Assembly: GCA_019425105.1 (NCBI GenBank)
Contig: JAHYYD010000042.1
Location: 1 to 12,384, forward strand
Length of the DNA stretch: 12,384 nucleotides
Direction of reading: 5' to 3'
Source: Actinomycetota bacterium
Lineage (GTDB): Bacteria; Actinomycetota; Actinomycetes; Actinomycetales; Actinomycetaceae
Part shown: positions 1-6,591 of the stretch, in pieces
Layout of the letters: every line of letters starts with the position of its first letter
How positions within the stretch are numbered: position 1 is the first letter of the stretch
The notes under the pieces: model-generated
What the model saw: the letters and a program-made list of their open reading frames with translations, nothing else
Databases searched by the model: none
Told to the model about the DNA's origin: nothing
Translations under genes and position numbers: made by a program

Positions 1-257
1 ACTTCGACATCGCCCGCGATGGAGACGAGGCCGACGACGCCGCGCTCGAAGCAGCCGAGTTGGCGCTGCGCGACGCGTTCTTCACCTACGACGACATTCT
101 GTTCACTCAGCTCGGGGTCGAGTTGCCGTTCGACATCCTCGATGATTCCGATGAGGATGACGAGGACGATGACTCGGATTACGAGGACGACGACTCCGAC
201 TTCGGGAATGACGACGACGATGAGGATGATGACGATTTCATCGAAGTTGACGACTGA
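1..257 (+). CDS. 3' end of an unidentified protein with a highly acidic C-terminal tail (partial)
   Basis: The reading frame is open from the window edge (first full codon at 3) to a TGA at 255-257, giving the last 84 residues. No internal start is needed; the TTG at 60 is simply a Leu codon in frame. The first ~46 residues look like an ordinary folded, helical segment (LRDAFFTYDDILFTQLGVEL) ending in LPFDIL. The last 38 residues, coded from 141, are almost pure Asp/Glu with a few Ser, Tyr, Phe and Gly: 28 of 38 are acidic. Such tails are usually disordered and can mimic nucleic acid or bind basic partners, but that is inference. I do not recognise the family from this fragment. It is convergent with the minus-strand genes and ends just before a strong hairpin. 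Confidence 0.75.
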   Translation, partial: FDIARDGDEADDAALEAAELALRDAFFTYDDILFTQLGVELPFDILDDSDEDDEDDDSDYEDDDSDFGNDDDDEDDDDFIEVDD

Positions 258-282
258 GTAGCGTCCCGGATGCTCAAATAGA

Positions 283-320
283 CGGGTGGGGCCCGAACCA
301 TGCGGTTCGGGCCCCACCCG
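283..320. terminator. Perfect 17-bp hairpin, probable bidirectional terminator
   Basis: The left arm CGGGTGGGGCCCGAACC (283-299) and right arm GGTTCGGGCCCCACCCG (304-320) are exact reverse complements around a 4-nt ATGC loop. It lies between two convergent genes, 26 nt after the upstream plus-strand stop and 83 nt past the minus-strand stop at 403. No clear T-run follows on the plus strand (CATATGCAGTTC). On the minus strand the stem is followed by TCTATTTGAG, which is mildly T-rich. U-poor hairpins are common actinobacterial terminators. The rest of the 258-402 gap shows no other feature. Confidence 0.85.
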
Positions 321-402
321 CATATGCAGTTCACATGACGGCGTGTTCTCGTCTACGACACCGATGCCGCGCGCACAGCAGGGATCAGCATTGACGGACA
401 GG

Positions 403-1338
403 CTACTGCGCGGCGACCTCGGTGAGTACCTGACGAATTGGTGCTGGCAGCGGCTCCGAATAGTCGAGGAGCGTATCGAGCTGACGGAGGGTACGCGGCC
501 CAACCAGCGCGGAACTCACTCCGGGGAAGTCGCGTACCCATGCCAGTGCGACATCGCCAGTTGAACGTTCCAGCCCTGCCGCAGCGCGAGCGGCCGCCTC
601 GATGACTGTCCTCGGATGACCCTCCAGGTAGGGCTCGACCATATGACGCAGATGTGGCGACGCCGCGCGCGAATCAGCGGGAGTCGTGTGACGATACTTA
701 CCCGTCAGGGCGCCGCCGGCCAACGCTGAAGCGGCGATGACACCGACGCCTCGGCTCGACAGCTCGACGATTGTCTCGGACGCAGACGCATTCGCCAACG
801 AAAAGGGGGCCTCGACAACAGTCATCGGAGCACACGCACCCAACATCCCGCGTGTGACAGCCTCTGCAAGCTCCCAGTGGGATGCACGTGATAAGCCAAT
901 ATAGCGGGCTCGGCCGGAGCGGTGCGCAAGCGTCGCGGCTTCGAGAGTCTCCTCAAGCGGGACTTCGGGGCGCGGCTCGACGAGCCACACATCGACGTAA
1001 TCCGTGTCGAGCCTCGCGAGGGCGTCGTCGAGGCTCCGCAGCAGATCGCCGCGGCCTGCGGCGCTGACCCACGTGCCTTCTCCGGCGCGTCGAACCGCGC
1101 CCCGCCAAACGAGTGCGACGCGGTGTCGGCCGATGCTCGACAATCCTTCCGATAGGACGTCAACGGCCGTGCCATCACCGTGTGCTGGGGAGCACTCGAC
1201 GAGGTTGCCGCCAGCGTCGACGAACGCCTTGAGCATGTCGTGGGCCTCGGGCCCATCGGTGTCGCGTCCCCATGTGAGGGTGCCCAATCCGAGTGCGGAC
1301 AGGTAGAGCCCGCTGCGTCCGCATTGCTTCAGTTCCAT
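403..1338 (-). CDS. Aldo/keto reductase-fold protein with degenerate active site
   Basis: The 311-residue product has the (beta/alpha)8 aldo/keto reductase pattern: an N-terminal GRSGLYLSALGLGTLTWG, the strand after GGNL near residue 45, LDTDYVDVWLVEPRP near 110-124 and the C-terminal cofactor segment ALVGPRTLRQLD. Family members normally use an Asp-Tyr-Lys-His tetrad with NAD(P)H to reduce carbonyls. Aligned by eye, all four positions differ here: E48 for Asp, H53 for Tyr (VECSPAHGDG instead of the usual DTAxxYGxG), R79 for Lys, and E121 for His. The nucleotide-binding end looks better kept, so it may bind a cofactor without the normal chemistry. The start is the ATG at 1336-1338, 4 nt after the stop of the nuclease gene, which implies co-transcription. 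Length is normal and the frame is intact. Substrate unknown. Confidence 0.85.
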   Translation of the reverse strand: MELKQCGRSGLYLSALGLGTLTWGRDTDGPEAHDMLKAFVDAGGNLVECSPAHGDGTAVDVLSEGLSSIGRHRVALVWRGAVRRAGEGTWVSAAGRGDLLRSLDDALARLDTDYVDVWLVEPRPEVPLEETLEAATLAHRSGRARYIGLSRASHWELAEAVTRGMLGACAPMTVVEAPFSLANASASETIVELSSRGVGVIAASALAGGALTGKYRHTTPADSRAASPHLRHMVEPYLEGHPRTVIEAAARAAAGLERSTGDVALAWVRDFPGVSSALVGPRTLRQLDTLLDYSEPLPAPIRQVLTEVAAQ

Positions 1339-1342
1339 GCCT

Positions 1343-2227
1343 CTAGCCTAGCCGAGTCCGCGCCAGCCACTGCGCGTGTTGGCGCGGCATCGGGGGAGTG
1401 GTTCCACCAAACAGCGGACACAGCGAGCGCACGCCACACCAGTTGCACAAAGGATTCTTGCGTGGTGTGAACGCGGCATGCTCAATGTCGTGTTCGGTAC
1501 GGTCCCAGAGGCGGTCGATCTGGCGCTCGAAATCGTGGATCTCGTCTGCCGTGGGATCCAGTGTGATCACCTGCCCCGCACGCAGGTACACGAGCTGCAT
1601 ACGCGAGGGGAGAACCTGCGTACGTGCGAGCAGAAGAGCATAGAAACGCATCTGATAGAGCGCCTCTCCTACGTAACGCGGTCCGGGGGCCTTTCCTGTC
1701 TTGTAGTCGACGACGCGCAGCCGTCCGTCCGGAGCTTGATCAACGCGGTCGATAAAGCCGAGCAGACGCACGCCGCGCTCGGTCGTCGTGGTGACCCTCT
1801 GCTCGCGCGCTGCTGGGGCGATCCACTGGGGCTGCTCGATCGCGAAATAGCTGTCAATGAGCGCGCGGGCATCATCGAGCCACGCCTGCCGGTCGGCATC
1901 GTCTGTGAAGAGCGCGGCAACCTCGGGGTTCTTGGCTGCGAATGCCTGGTATTGAGGCTCCACCTGCGCGCGGGCTTTCTGCGGTGTCCGATCGGATGGA
2001 TCGAGGGCGAAGAGCTCCTCGAGCACCGCGTGGACGACCGTACCCAGGGCTTTCGCGCGAGTCTCCGGCTCCCGATACCCGTCTAGGACATGGAGCCGGT
2101 ACTGCAGCGGGCAGCGCTCGTATTCTTTTGCGCGCGACGCGGAAAGCGCAGGATCCCACGTGCGAGGTTCAGGAGAGGGAGCGATCAGGTCTGTCATGAA
2201 TACCACGCTAACCCCTGGCACCGTCAT
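1343..2227 (-). CDS. RecB-family PD-(D/E)XK exonuclease with probable Fe-S cluster
   Basis: This 294-residue protein matches the stand-alone RecB/Cas4-like nuclease family of actinobacteria (PDDEXK_1 type). Visible motifs are LGTVVHAVLEELF with H66, GFIDRVD with D160, VVDYKTGK with D174 and K176, and YQMRFYALLL with Q192 and Y196. Together these form the metal-dependent nuclease centre. C39 (ERCP) and the C-terminal C261, C264 and C270 (CNWCGVRSLC) match the four-cysteine 4Fe-4S cluster that clamps the fold in AddB and Cas4 relatives. Role in DNA repair or end processing is inferred from the family. The start is uncertain: ATG at 2227 has an upstream AGGA about 5 nt away, while ATG at 2197 (MTDLIAPSPEP) would give a 284-residue protein. 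It is the first gene of the minus-strand pair and divergent from trmI. Confidence 0.88.
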   Translation of the reverse strand: MTVPGVSVVFMTDLIAPSPEPRTWDPALSASRAKEYERCPLQYRLHVLDGYREPETRAKALGTVVHAVLEELFALDPSDRTPQKARAQVEPQYQAFAAKNPEVAALFTDDADRQAWLDDARALIDSYFAIEQPQWIAPAAREQRVTTTTERGVRLLGFIDRVDQAPDGRLRVVDYKTGKAPGPRYVGEALYQMRFYALLLARTQVLPSRMQLVYLRAGQVITLDPTADEIHDFERQIDRLWDRTEHDIEHAAFTPRKNPLCNWCGVRSLCPLFGGTTPPMPRQHAQWLARTRLG

Positions 2228-2263
2228 CTGTGTCCTGCCATGGGCGCAGGTGGTGGTTAGCGG

Positions 2264-2277
2264 TATCCTTTACGTAA
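2264..2277 (+). promoter_or_regulatory. Possible -10 element for a leaderless trmI-pup operon transcript
   Basis: TATCCT at 2264-2269 fits the actinobacterial TANNNT -10 pattern and lies 7 nt before the trmI ATG at 2277. That is the spacing expected if transcription starts at the A of the start codon. No Shine-Dalgarno sequence is seen before this ATG (CTTTACGTA), which supports a leaderless message. No convincing -35 box was found about 17 bp upstream. The site lies in the 49-bp divergent gap shared with the nuclease gene. Confidence 0.45.
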
Positions 2278-3326
2278 TGTCTATTCAACGTAATACTTCG
2301 ATATCGGCCACTGATTTCGGTCAGCCCACCCGCCGAGGCCCGCTTGCCGAGGGTGACCGCGTTCAGGTTCGTGACCCCAAGGGGCGCTTCCACCAAGTCA
2401 TCCTCGTCAGCGGTGGTCGTTTCCAGTCCAACCGCGGTGGCTTTAACCATAACGACGTTATTGGCCGTCCTGACGGTCAGGTGATTGTCACTGAAGAAGG
2501 CCGCCAGTTCCAGATTCTGCGCCCCCTTCAGGTCGACTATGTGATGTCAATGCCCCGCGGCGCAGCCGTCGTCTACCCGAAGGATGCCGGCGTGATCACC
2601 CACATGGGTGACATTTTCCCAGGTGCAACCGTCGTCGAGGCTGGTGCGGGCTCCGGTGCCCTCTCGATGGCACTTCTCGATGCAGTCGGCCCGCAGGGGC
2701 ATCTCATTTCGGTGGAACGTCGCCAGGACTTCGCCGACATCGCGGCAGCCAACGTCGACCTGTGGTTCGGCCGTCGCCATCCTGCGTGGGACTTGCACGT
2801 TGGAGACGTTGACGAGATCCTGTGGTCGGCTGAGGCTGGCAGCGTTGACCGCATCGTCCTCGACATGCTGGCTCCCTGGGAGAACATCGAAGCCATCACG
2901 CATGCCCTGATTCCGGGCGGCGTCCTCGTGTGCTACGTCGCAACCGTGACGCAGATGTCTCGCCTCGTCGAGGATCTGCGTGCGTCTGCGCGTTTCACCG
3001 ATCCGATCGCGTGGGAGGATATGCGCCGCGAGTGGCACCTCGATGGTCTCGCTGTGCGCCCCGAGCACCGCATGGTCGCCCACACCGGTTTCCTTGTTAT
3101 TACCCGCCTTCTTGCGCCCGGCGTCACGCCACAGGAGCGTTCGACGCGGCCGGCGAAGGCCGCCGAGGGCCAGGGAGGCGCGTGGGACGACGAGCAGGAC
3201 TGGAGCCTCGAAAAGGTTGGTCAGCGCGTCAACTCCGAGAAGAAGGTGCGCAAGGTGCGTCGCGACGTCGTCGCTCAGGCGGACACATGGGCATCAGAAG
3301 GACGCGAGGGCGCGACCGATGAGTGA
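2277..3326 (+). CDS. trmI: tRNA (adenine-N1)-methyltransferase, TrmI type
   Basis: The 349-residue protein is a class I SAM-dependent methyltransferase of the TrmI family, which makes m1A58 in the T-loop of tRNAs. An N-terminal beta domain (about 20-85) is followed by the catalytic domain. SAM motif I is EAGAGSG at 121-127, the acidic end of strand 2 is E147 (SVERR), and DMLAPW with D196 marks motif IV. The core ends near residue 280 (GFLVITRLLAPG). The last ~70 residues are a charged extension that the roughly 280-residue mycobacterial homologue largely lacks. The ATG at 2277 is chosen because the protein begins MSIQRN just before the conserved region and because a -10-like box sits 7 nt upstream. 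A TrmI gene directly upstream of mpa is the usual actinobacterial order. Its stop overlaps the next start by 8 nt. Confidence 0.93.
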   Translation: MSIQRNTSISATDFGQPTRRGPLAEGDRVQVRDPKGRFHQVILVSGGRFQSNRGGFNHNDVIGRPDGQVIVTEEGRQFQILRPLQVDYVMSMPRGAAVVYPKDAGVITHMGDIFPGATVVEAGAGSGALSMALLDAVGPQGHLISVERRQDFADIAAANVDLWFGRRHPAWDLHVGDVDEILWSAEAGSVDRIVLDMLAPWENIEAITHALIPGGVLVCYVATVTQMSRLVEDLRASARFTDPIAWEDMRREWHLDGLAVRPEHRMVAHTGFLVITRLLAPGVTPQERSTRPAKAAEGQGGAWDDEQDWSLEKVGQRVNSEKKVRKVRRDVVAQADTWASEGREGATDE

Positions 3327-4863
3327 GGCTACTGATCGCGAGTCCCTGCAGCGGCGTCTGATCTCCCTGGAGGAGAAGAACGGCCGCCTGACGAGTGCGC
3401 TGACAACGGCGCGCACCGAGCTGATCCGCCTGCAGGGGGAGCTGGCCGACGTGTCGCGTCCCCCGCAGACGCTGGCTACTTTTGTGCGTGCTTTCCCTTC
3501 GTCGCGTCAGATCGAGGTCGTGAGCGCTGGCAAGCGAATGCGCGTTGCCGCGTCGCCAAAGCTCGACGTGACGGACCTGTCGTACGGGCAGTGGGTGCGC
3601 CTCGACGACACGTCGATAGCTGTCGCTGCCGATGATTTTCCGCGCAGTGGACAGGTGGTCTCCGTCCTCGAACTGGTCGGCACAGATCGTGTTCTTGTGG
3701 CCACTGAAGGCGGTGCTGAGACTCTCCTCGAGCTTGCCGGTCCGCTGCGTCACGGCAATCTTCGACCCGGCGACTCCCTCGTCGTGGATGCACGTGCCGG
3801 GATCGCGTTTGAACGCATCGTGCGCGAGGACGTCGAGCAGCTGCTGACCCCCGAGGTCCCCGATGTCACGTATGAGGACATCGGCGGTCTCGACGATCAG
3901 ATCGCGCAGGTACGCGACTCGATTGAGATGCCTTTCAACCACCCCGAGCTCTATCGCCAGTTTGGGCTTCGCCCGCCCAAGGGTATTCTCCTGTACGGTC
4001 CTCCGGGATCGGGCAAGACCCTGATCGCGAAGGCGGTTGCTAACTCGCTCTCCAAGCGAGGGGGAGCCTCGACGTTCTTCCTGTCCATCAAGGGTCCCGA
4101 ACTGCTCAACAAGTTCGTCGGTGAGACGGAGCGCCAGATTCGCGCGATCTTCGCTCGCGCGCGCACCCTTGCGGCCGGCGATACCCCCGTCGTTATCTTC
4201 TTCGATGAGATGGAGGCGCTGTTCCGCACGCGTGGGACGGGCGTATCCTCGGACGTCGAAACGATGATTGTCCCGCAGCTACTCGCAGAGATGGACGGCG
4301 TTGAATCGCTTGATAACGTCGTGATCATCGGAGCATCCAACCGCGCGGACATGATCGATCCCGCGGTGTTGCGACCTGGGCGCCTCGACGTGCGTATCCG
4401 TGTGGATCGTCCCGACCGCGCGGGGGCACTCGACATCTTCTCCAAGTACCTGACCCCGCAGGTGCCCATCCACGCCTCGGAAATCGAGCGTTTCGGTGGC
4501 ATCAACGAGGCCGTGGCGGGGATGAGCCAGCGCGCTGTCGATGCGCTCTACGCACGCAATGAGACGACCGCACTCTTCCTCGCAACACTCGTGAATGGCG
4601 ACCACAAGCGCATCTACCTGTCCGACCTCGTGTCCGGTGCGCTCATTGCCGGGATCGTTGAGCGCGCCAAGAAGTATGCGATCAAGGACGCGCTGACGGG
4701 AGCTTCGTGTGGTCTGAGCATGGAGCATCTTCTGCGTGGCGTCCATGAAGAGATGAATGAGTCCTTGGAACTCGCAGCGACATCGTCGCCGGAAGATTGG
4801 GCCCGTACCAGTGGCCTCGCCCCCGAAATCGTGAATGTGAAGCCGATTGGAACAGTGAAATGA
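3319..4863 (+). CDS. mpa: Proteasome-type AAA+ ATPase, Mpa/ARC
   Basis: This 514-residue ATPase is the ring-forming unfoldase that recognises pupylated proteins. In order: an N-terminal coiled coil (about 5-45) that binds Pup, tandem OB folds (about 52-175), and one AAA+ module. Walker A is GPPGSGKT at 227-234, Walker B is VVIFFDE at 291-297 with catalytic E297, the pore loop is KFVGETE at 265-271, and the arginine-finger region is LRPGRLD at 351-357. The start at 3319 has GAGGG 8 nt upstream and overlaps the trmI end. The C-terminus reads NVKPIGTVK and has no aromatic residue after W494. In Mycobacterium Mpa the penultimate Tyr inserts into 20S core pockets; that docking tail is missing here. 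No 20S genes are in the window, so the ATPase may act alone or with another partner. Its stop overlaps the dop start (ATGA). Confidence 0.95.
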   Translation: MSEATDRESLQRRLISLEEKNGRLTSALTTARTELIRLQGELADVSRPPQTLATFVRAFPSSRQIEVVSAGKRMRVAASPKLDVTDLSYGQWVRLDDTSIAVAADDFPRSGQVVSVLELVGTDRVLVATEGGAETLLELAGPLRHGNLRPGDSLVVDARAGIAFERIVREDVEQLLTPEVPDVTYEDIGGLDDQIAQVRDSIEMPFNHPELYRQFGLRPPKGILLYGPPGSGKTLIAKAVANSLSKRGGASTFFLSIKGPELLNKFVGETERQIRAIFARARTLAAGDTPVVIFFDEMEALFRTRGTGVSSDVETMIVPQLLAEMDGVESLDNVVIIGASNRADMIDPAVLRPGRLDVRIRVDRPDRAGALDIFSKYLTPQVPIHASEIERFGGINEAVAGMSQRAVDALYARNETTALFLATLVNGDHKRIYLSDLVSGALIAGIVERAKKYAIKDALTGASCGLSMEHLLRGVHEEMNESLELAATSSPEDWARTSGLAPEIVNVKPIGTVK

Positions 4864-6380
4864 GCAGCGAACGCATTATCGGTACCGAGACCGAGTACGG
4901 TGTCTACCGTCCCGGCGACGCATGGGCGAATCCGATCGCCCTATCCACGACAGTGGTGACCACCTACGGTGAAATCAGCCGTAGGGGCACACCCGCGCAG
5001 GGGGCTGGTGTCGTGCGGTGGGACTATACCGGTGAGGATCCGCTGAACGATCTGCGCGGCATGCGTATGTCACGGGCGGCCGTTGATCCCTCACTTCTCA
5101 CCGACGATCCCTACCACCTCGCACCATCGGGCGGATCCGAGCGCGTTGCTCGCCCCACGGCGGAGGAGCTGGCACTTCCCGCCGCCACGACAGCTGTCTT
5201 GACGAACGGCGCACGGCTCTACGTCGACCACGCCCACCCCGAATACTCCGCCCCGGAGACGATCGGTGCACGCGATGCTCTGCTGTGGGATCGCGCCGGT
5301 GAGGTCGTTGCTCAGCGAGTCATGGCGCGCCTGGAAGAACAGGGCGAAGAGCCCATCGTCCTCGTCAAGAACAACACCGACGGCAAGGGAGCCGCCTACG
5401 GAACGCACGAGAACTACCAGATGCCTCGCATCACCGATCTCGACGCGATCGTCCGTGGGCTGACGCCCTTCATGGTGACCCGCCCGGTGATCTGCGGAGC
5501 GGGCCGCGTGGGACGTGGGCAGAAGAGCGAGGTGCCCGGCTTCCAGATGTCTCAGCGCGCCGATTTCGTCGAGAACGAGGTCGGGCTCGAGACGACCTTC
5601 AATCGCCCAATTATCAATACGCGCGACGAACCCCACGCAAACCCCGCGCAGTTCCGCCGCCTCCATGTCATCGGCGGCGACGGCAACATGTTCGACGTGT
5701 CGGCATTCCTCCGTTTTGGTACGACTTCCCTCGTCCTGTGGGCGATCGAGCAGGGCACTGACCTGCGCTGGGATTCCCTCGTTATGGATGATCCCGTGCA
5801 AGAGACATGGAACGTGTCCCACCATCCAGACCTCGACTACAAGGTTTCAACGGCGGGCGGTGCCTATACTGCGGCCGAACTTCAGCAGGTGTATCTGGAC
5901 CTGGTGCTCGACACCTTCGCGGAAACAGGAACGACACCCACGGCCGCCGACCAGGAAATCCTCACCCTGTGGCAGTCGGTTCTGGATCGCATGAGGGCCG
6001 ATCTCTTCTCCGTGGCCACCGAGGTCGAGTGGGTGGGCAAATACCAGCTCATCAAGCGTCAGAAGGAACGTGCGGGCCTCGATTGGAACGATCCGCGCCT
6101 GAGCGCGATCGACCTGCAATGGTCGGACCTGCGTCTCAGCCACGGCCTCGTCTATCGTCTGGCGAAGGCCGGCATGGTGACGCGCCTCGTCACCGACGAG
6201 GACGTCGAACGTGCAGCCGACGTTGCGCCGACCAACACGCGTGCGCACGTACGAGGGTGGGCGGTCGCTCACCGCCGCGATCTCGTGAAAGCATCGTGGA
6301 CCTCGCTTGTCTTCGATCCCGGTGAAGGGGACTTTGTCCGTTTCCCGATCGCGGACGCGCGCGACACATCCACCCGATAA
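4860..6380 (+). CDS. dop: Pup deamidase/depupylase Dop
   Basis: The 506-residue protein belongs to the glutamine-synthetase-like PafA/Dop family. Dop converts the C-terminal Gln of Pup to Glu and also removes Pup from substrates. Visible landmarks are GTETEYG with metal-binding E10 and E12, the Dop-type insert around 41-100 (including RWDYTGEDPLNDLRG), YVDHAHPEYSAPE with catalytic D123, KNNTDGKGAAYGTHENY at 170-186 and IINTRDEPHA at 251-260. HAHPEYSAPE and DGKGAAYG separate it from PafA, which has GAHPEYATAE and DSQGNSYG. The start ATG at 4860 overlaps the mpa stop by 4 nt. The protein stops soon after FVRFPIADARD, roughly 25-30 residues earlier than mycobacterial Dop. Other reading frames past the stop do not restore that C-terminus, so it is not an evident frameshift. 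Confidence 0.95.
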   Translation: MSSERIIGTETEYGVYRPGDAWANPIALSTTVVTTYGEISRRGTPAQGAGVVRWDYTGEDPLNDLRGMRMSRAAVDPSLLTDDPYHLAPSGGSERVARPTAEELALPAATTAVLTNGARLYVDHAHPEYSAPETIGARDALLWDRAGEVVAQRVMARLEEQGEEPIVLVKNNTDGKGAAYGTHENYQMPRITDLDAIVRGLTPFMVTRPVICGAGRVGRGQKSEVPGFQMSQRADFVENEVGLETTFNRPIINTRDEPHANPAQFRRLHVIGGDGNMFDVSAFLRFGTTSLVLWAIEQGTDLRWDSLVMDDPVQETWNVSHHPDLDYKVSTAGGAYTAAELQQVYLDLVLDTFAETGTTPTAADQEILTLWQSVLDRMRADLFSVATEVEWVGKYQLIKRQKERAGLDWNDPRLSAIDLQWSDLRLSHGLVYRLAKAGMVTRLVTDEDVERAADVAPTNTRAHVRGWAVAHRRDLVKASWTSLVFDPGEGDFVRFPIADARDTSTR

Positions 6381-6398
6381 TCCACTTATCCACGAAAG

Positions 6399-6403
6399 AA
6401 GGA
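6399..6403 (+). promoter_or_regulatory. Ribosome binding site for pup
   Basis: AAGGA lies 10 nt before the pup ATG at 6414, in the A-rich stretch GAAAGAAGGAAGAACGAACA. This is the longest untranslated spacer inside the pupylation operon (33 nt after dop). It gives the small tag gene its own initiation site, whereas most other junctions in the operon rely on overlap. Confidence 0.6.
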
Positions 6404-6413
6404 AGAACGAACA

Positions 6414-6590
6414 ATGTCGAATCAGATTTTCGCAGGCGGCCCCACCCCCGAGGACGACGTCACCGAGGTCGGCGGCCAGGTTCAGGCGCGCACCTCGTCG
6501 ATCGATTCCCTCCTTGACGAAATCGACTCCGTTCTGGAAACCAACGCGGAAGCATTCGTTCAGGGCTTCGTCCAGAAGGGCGGCCAGTGA
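6414..6590 (+). CDS. pup: Prokaryotic ubiquitin-like protein Pup
   Basis: A 58-residue ORF starts at ATG 6414 and ends at TGA 6588-6590. The N-terminal half (MSNQIFAGGPTPEDDV) is disordered-looking. The C-terminal half carries the conserved SLLDEIDSVLETNAEAF helix that binds the Mpa coiled coil, and the protein ends FVQKGGQ. The final Gln must be deamidated by Dop before PafA can attach the tag to lysines, and a Dop gene lies directly upstream. K55 is the only lysine. An AAGGA ribosome site precedes the start. Pup is normally about 60-70 residues, so this is near the short end but complete. It sits between dop and pafA, with a 33-nt gap before and 1 nt after. Confidence 0.96.
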   Translation: MSNQIFAGGPTPEDDVTEVGGQVQARTSSIDSLLDEIDSVLETNAEAFVQGFVQKGGQ

Positions 6591-6591
6591 G

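Noticed and set aside
19..261. Arg/Thr/Met-rich open frame at the window start
   Set aside because: It is a +1 shadow of the acidic-tail gene, produced by its repeated GAC/GAT codons.
1376..2086. Long plus-strand open frame of 236 codons opposite the nuclease gene
   Set aside because: It is antisense to a gene with clear nuclease motifs, and its translation shows no recognisable domain; high GC makes such shadows common.
2547..3083. Minus-strand open frame of 178 codons opposite trmI
   Set aside because: It is antisense to the conserved methyltransferase core, and no family is recognised.
6386..6394. TTATCCACG, one base from a DnaA-box consensus, between dop and pup
   Set aside because: A single near-match in a 33-nt spacer, with no cluster of boxes, AT-rich region or dnaA/dnaN neighbours; it is most likely chance.
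6307..6591. Upstream in-frame extension of pafA starting at an ATG inside dop
   Set aside because: This stretch is out of frame with dop and pup, both clearly coding, and PafA homologues begin at the MRRRVFGIETEYG segment.
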